The position numbers and the translations under genes were made by a program. 64,000 bases of DNA. It comes from Microthrixaceae bacterium (lineage in GTDB: Bacteria > Actinomycetota > Acidimicrobiia > Acidimicrobiales > Microtrichaceae). Location: contig JACJWI010000004.1 in assembly GCA_020637215.1 (NCBI GenBank), positions 62,001 to 126,000 of the forward strand. The letters are read 5' to 3'. Shown piece after piece: positions 62,164 to 64,000 of this stretch. Under the pieces are notes generated by a model. That model was given only the letters and a program-made list of their open reading frames with translations. It was not told where the DNA came from and made no database searches. Position 1 is the first letter of the stretch. Each line of letters starts with the position of its first letter.

Positions 62164-62571
62164 GTGACGGTCGCACTCGACACGACCGGCCTGTTGTCGC
62201 GTTATCTCGACGGACCCACCCGGCCGATCGCGCTGGCGGCGATGGCCGCCGATCCGGACTGGTGCGCCAGCGCTCTCGCCCTGTCCGAAGCGCTCATGCT
62301 GGTCGACCGACTGGGCGACGATCCGTCGCGCGCCGACGAGCTCCGACGGGCCCTGCGCGACGACTGGGAGCGGATCAACGTGGTGCCGGTCGACCAGCTG
62401 TGCCTGGACCGGGCCGCCGAACTGGGACGGACCCAACCCCTGCGCACCGTCGACGCCATCCACCTGGCCGCAGCGGACCGCCTCCCCCGCCCCGTCACCT
62501 TCGTGACGTTCGATCCCACCCAGATCCCTGTCGCCCTCGCCCTGGGCTTCGACGTCGTCGGCTCGCGCTGA
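62164..62571 (+). CDS. vapC: VapC-type PIN-domain toxin
   Basis: The 135-residue PIN ribonuclease retains the first acidic residue (VALDTTGLL, Asp6), the Glu in ALSEALML, the Asp in TVDAIHLAAADR and the late Asp in TFDPTQ. It is therefore expected to be active, unlike the PIN protein at 14-436. The start is a GTG. The downstream hydrolase is separated by 50 bases. Confidence 0.85.
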   Translation: MTVALDTTGLLSRYLDGPTRPIALAAMAADPDWCASALALSEALMLVDRLGDDPSRADELRRALRDDWERINVVPVDQLCLDRAAELGRTQPLRTVDAIHLAAADRLPRPVTFVTFDPTQIPVALALGFDVVGSR

Positions 62572-62621
62572 GGCCCTCGCCCGCACGACCGTCACGGCGG
62601 CACCGGTGCGAGACTCCATCC

Positions 62622-63245
62622 ATGACCGACGGCACCGGAACTCTTCACATCTCCGACACCGACATGGAGATCCACAAGGTCGTCGTCGGACCGATGGACA
62701 ACAACGTCTTCGTCCTGCGCTGCCGCCACCGTGGTGACGCCGTGCTCATCGACGCCGCCAACGAGCACGACGTGTTGCTCGACCTCGCCTCCTCGCTCGG
62801 CGTACGCCGGGTCATCGAGACCCACGGGCACTGGGACCACATCCAGGCCATCCCCGAGATGCGCGACGCCGGATACTCGGTGGGAGTGACCGCCGACGAC
62901 GCGGGGATGCTTCCCAGCTACGACGAGCTGATCGGCGACGACGAGGTGATCGAGGTCGGCGACCTGCGGCTGCGCACGGTCCTCACCCCGGGCCACACCC
63001 CCGGCAGCATCTGCTTCCGTGTGGAGGGGAAGCCGATCCTGTTCAGCGGCGACACCCTGTTCCCCGGCGGACCAGGGGCGACCCAGTTCGAGGGCGGCGA
63101 CTTCCCCACCATCATCACGTCGATCGAAGACCGTCTGTTCTCCCGGTTGGCACCCGACACGCTCGTGCTCCCCGGACACGGCGACGACACGACGATCGGG
63201 GCCGAGTCACCCCACCTCCAGGAGTGGATCGACCGCGGCTTCTGA
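62622..63245 (+). CDS. Metallo-beta-lactamase-fold hydrolase (glyoxalase II-like)
   Basis: The 207-residue protein has the metal motif HxHxDH in ETHGHWDHIQAI, the strand LTPGHTPGSICF with a third His, SGDTLFPGGPG with the bridging Asp, and VLPGHGDDTTIG with the last His. The set fits glyoxalase II-like thiolester hydrolases. It is convergent with and overlaps the downstream membrane protein gene by 39 bases. Confidence 0.85.
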   Translation: MTDGTGTLHISDTDMEIHKVVVGPMDNNVFVLRCRHRGDAVLIDAANEHDVLLDLASSLGVRRVIETHGHWDHIQAIPEMRDAGYSVGVTADDAGMLPSYDELIGDDEVIEVGDLRLRTVLTPGHTPGSICFRVEGKPILFSGDTLFPGGPGATQFEGGDFPTIITSIEDRLFSRLAPDTLVLPGHGDDTTIGAESPHLQEWIDRGF

Positions 63246-64000
63246 GTCCGCCACGGCGGCGGTGTCCGCACCGAGGTCGGGGCGGGGCCTGGTGGCGGCG
63301 ATGAGGCAGAGGGAGAACCAGCCCGCCAGCGCCCATGTCATCAGGGCGACCCGTGCTCCCCGATGCATCTGGGTCGCGGCCAACGCACCGGTCGCAAGCG
63401 TCGCCATGAGGACGGCAGCCACCACCGCTCGATGGTGCGGCGGAGTCGGGGCGGGAGCGGGGACCGCACCACTCCAACGGGCGAGGTCGCGACGGCGACC
63501 GATGTCGAGCATCTGCACGACGGCCCACACCGACAGGCCGACCGACGCGGCGATCTGCAGGGCATTGGCGACGTCGATGGATCGACCCGCCAACTCGACC
63601 AGGTGGGTCGACGACCCGGGGAGTGACAACGGGCGGTCGGAATGGGTCAGGACGTCGATGAGCGAGTGCACGCTGGCCCCGATGAGCACACAGCCGACGG
63701 TGTTCCACCACCGGTGACGGGTCCGGCCGACCAGCCGCAGATCCCGCAGGTGGAAGTCGCCGAGGTCGGGAAGGTGACCACCGAGTCGGGGCAGGACCAG
63801 GCGACGAGCTGACCACGTGATCAGCAGGCCCACCACCAGGCACCAGCTCACCAACTGGTCGGGGCGGTGGCCGTCGAACCAGGTCGGCGTCCCGTACAGG
63901 TACAGGACCGGCAACCGCTCGGTGGCCCGAGCCAGGTCGGGAACAGTGCTCCCGACCACCAGGGCGACCCCGTCGAGGCCGGGCCACCGGCGCTTGAGAG
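63207..64000 (-). CDS. DUF4184-like membrane protein, 5' end off the window
   Basis: The reading frame continues through the right edge (LKRRWPGLDGVALVVGSTVP), so the start lies outside. About seven hydrophobic helices are visible, with TPTWFDGHRPDQLVSW and GASVHSLIDVLTHSD, whose His and Asp residues resemble the DUF4184 family. Function is unknown; membrane-bound metal-dependent hydrolase-like is a guess. Confidence 0.7.
   Translation of the reverse strand, partial: LKRRWPGLDGVALVVGSTVPDLARATERLPVLYLYGTPTWFDGHRPDQLVSWCLVVGLLITWSARRLVLPRLGGHLPDLGDFHLRDLRLVGRTRHRWWNTVGCVLIGASVHSLIDVLTHSDRPLSLPGSSTHLVELAGRSIDVANALQIAASVGLSVWAVVQMLDIGRRRDLARWSGAVPAPAPTPPHHRAVVAAVLMATLATGALAATQMHRGARVALMTWALAGWFSLCLIAATRPRPDLGADTAAVADSEAAVDPLLEVG

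Overview
The window is GC-rich (by eye about two thirds G+C) with frequent GTG starts and dense, overlapping genes. It looks like an actinobacterial chromosome, possibly Acidimicrobiia; that placement is inferred from gene families (homodimeric AceE, an actinobacterial HhH-GPD protein, HyuAB), not from a marker gene. No rRNA, tRNA or CRISPR array was seen.

Positions 1-30.9 kb are a stack of three related integrative, probably mobilizable, elements. All sit in the 3' end of one chromosomal gene, hyuB (N-methylhydantoinase/oxoprolinase B subunit, minus strand). Each boundary carries its own copy of the last ~130 codons of hyuB: an 88-bp relic at 443-530, a decayed copy at 2059-2430, an intact copy at 19240-19655, and the copy now in use at 30467-30855. 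Each insertion appears to have replaced the host 3' end with its own and pushed the older end leftward. The shared backbone is hyuB tail/att, a large serine recombinase, cargo A, a MobF (TrwC/TraA-type) relaxase, a non-coding candidate oriT, cargo B, hyuB tail. E0 (443-2430) is a remnant. E1 (2431-19655, 17.2 kb) has a dead recombinase and an intact relaxase. E2 (19655-30900, 11.2 kb) looks complete, with recognisable attL and attR. No coupling protein or type IV secretion genes are visible.

Cargo is mostly defence or conflict genes. E0 has an AAA/STAND-like ATPase coupled to the stub of a helicase gene. E1 has a TIR protein, RadC, a type I restriction system (hsdR, hsdM, hsdS) with an AbiEi/AbiEii toxin-antitoxin pair inside its operon, a HigB-type toxin with a HigA-peptidase antitoxin, a ubiquitin-like conjugation cassette (Ubl, E2-like, JAB-E1 fusion) and a HEPN protein. 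E2 has an acetyltransferase, a HAD relic, an amidohydrolase overlapping a MerR-glyoxalase fusion, a cupin, and a type II restriction endonuclease/adenine methyltransferase pair.

From 30.5 kb rightward the content looks like ordinary chromosome: hyuB-hyuA, a J-domain protein, a hemerythrin, an RNase HI-SLOG fusion, aceE, a zinc ribbon protein, an HhH-GPD protein, an alpha/beta hydrolase, small proteins and an acyl-CoA dehydrogenase. From 42.7 to 61.8 kb is an envelope/polysaccharide region: a TagD-like cytidylyltransferase, a beta-helix lipoprotein, a Wzy-like ligase, a flippase, two giant PKD-repeat surface proteins, a lipoprotein, a CDP-alcohol phosphotransferase and a Wzz-like chain-length protein. 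The window ends with a VapBC pair, a metallo-beta-lactamase-fold hydrolase and a DUF4184-like membrane protein that runs off the edge.
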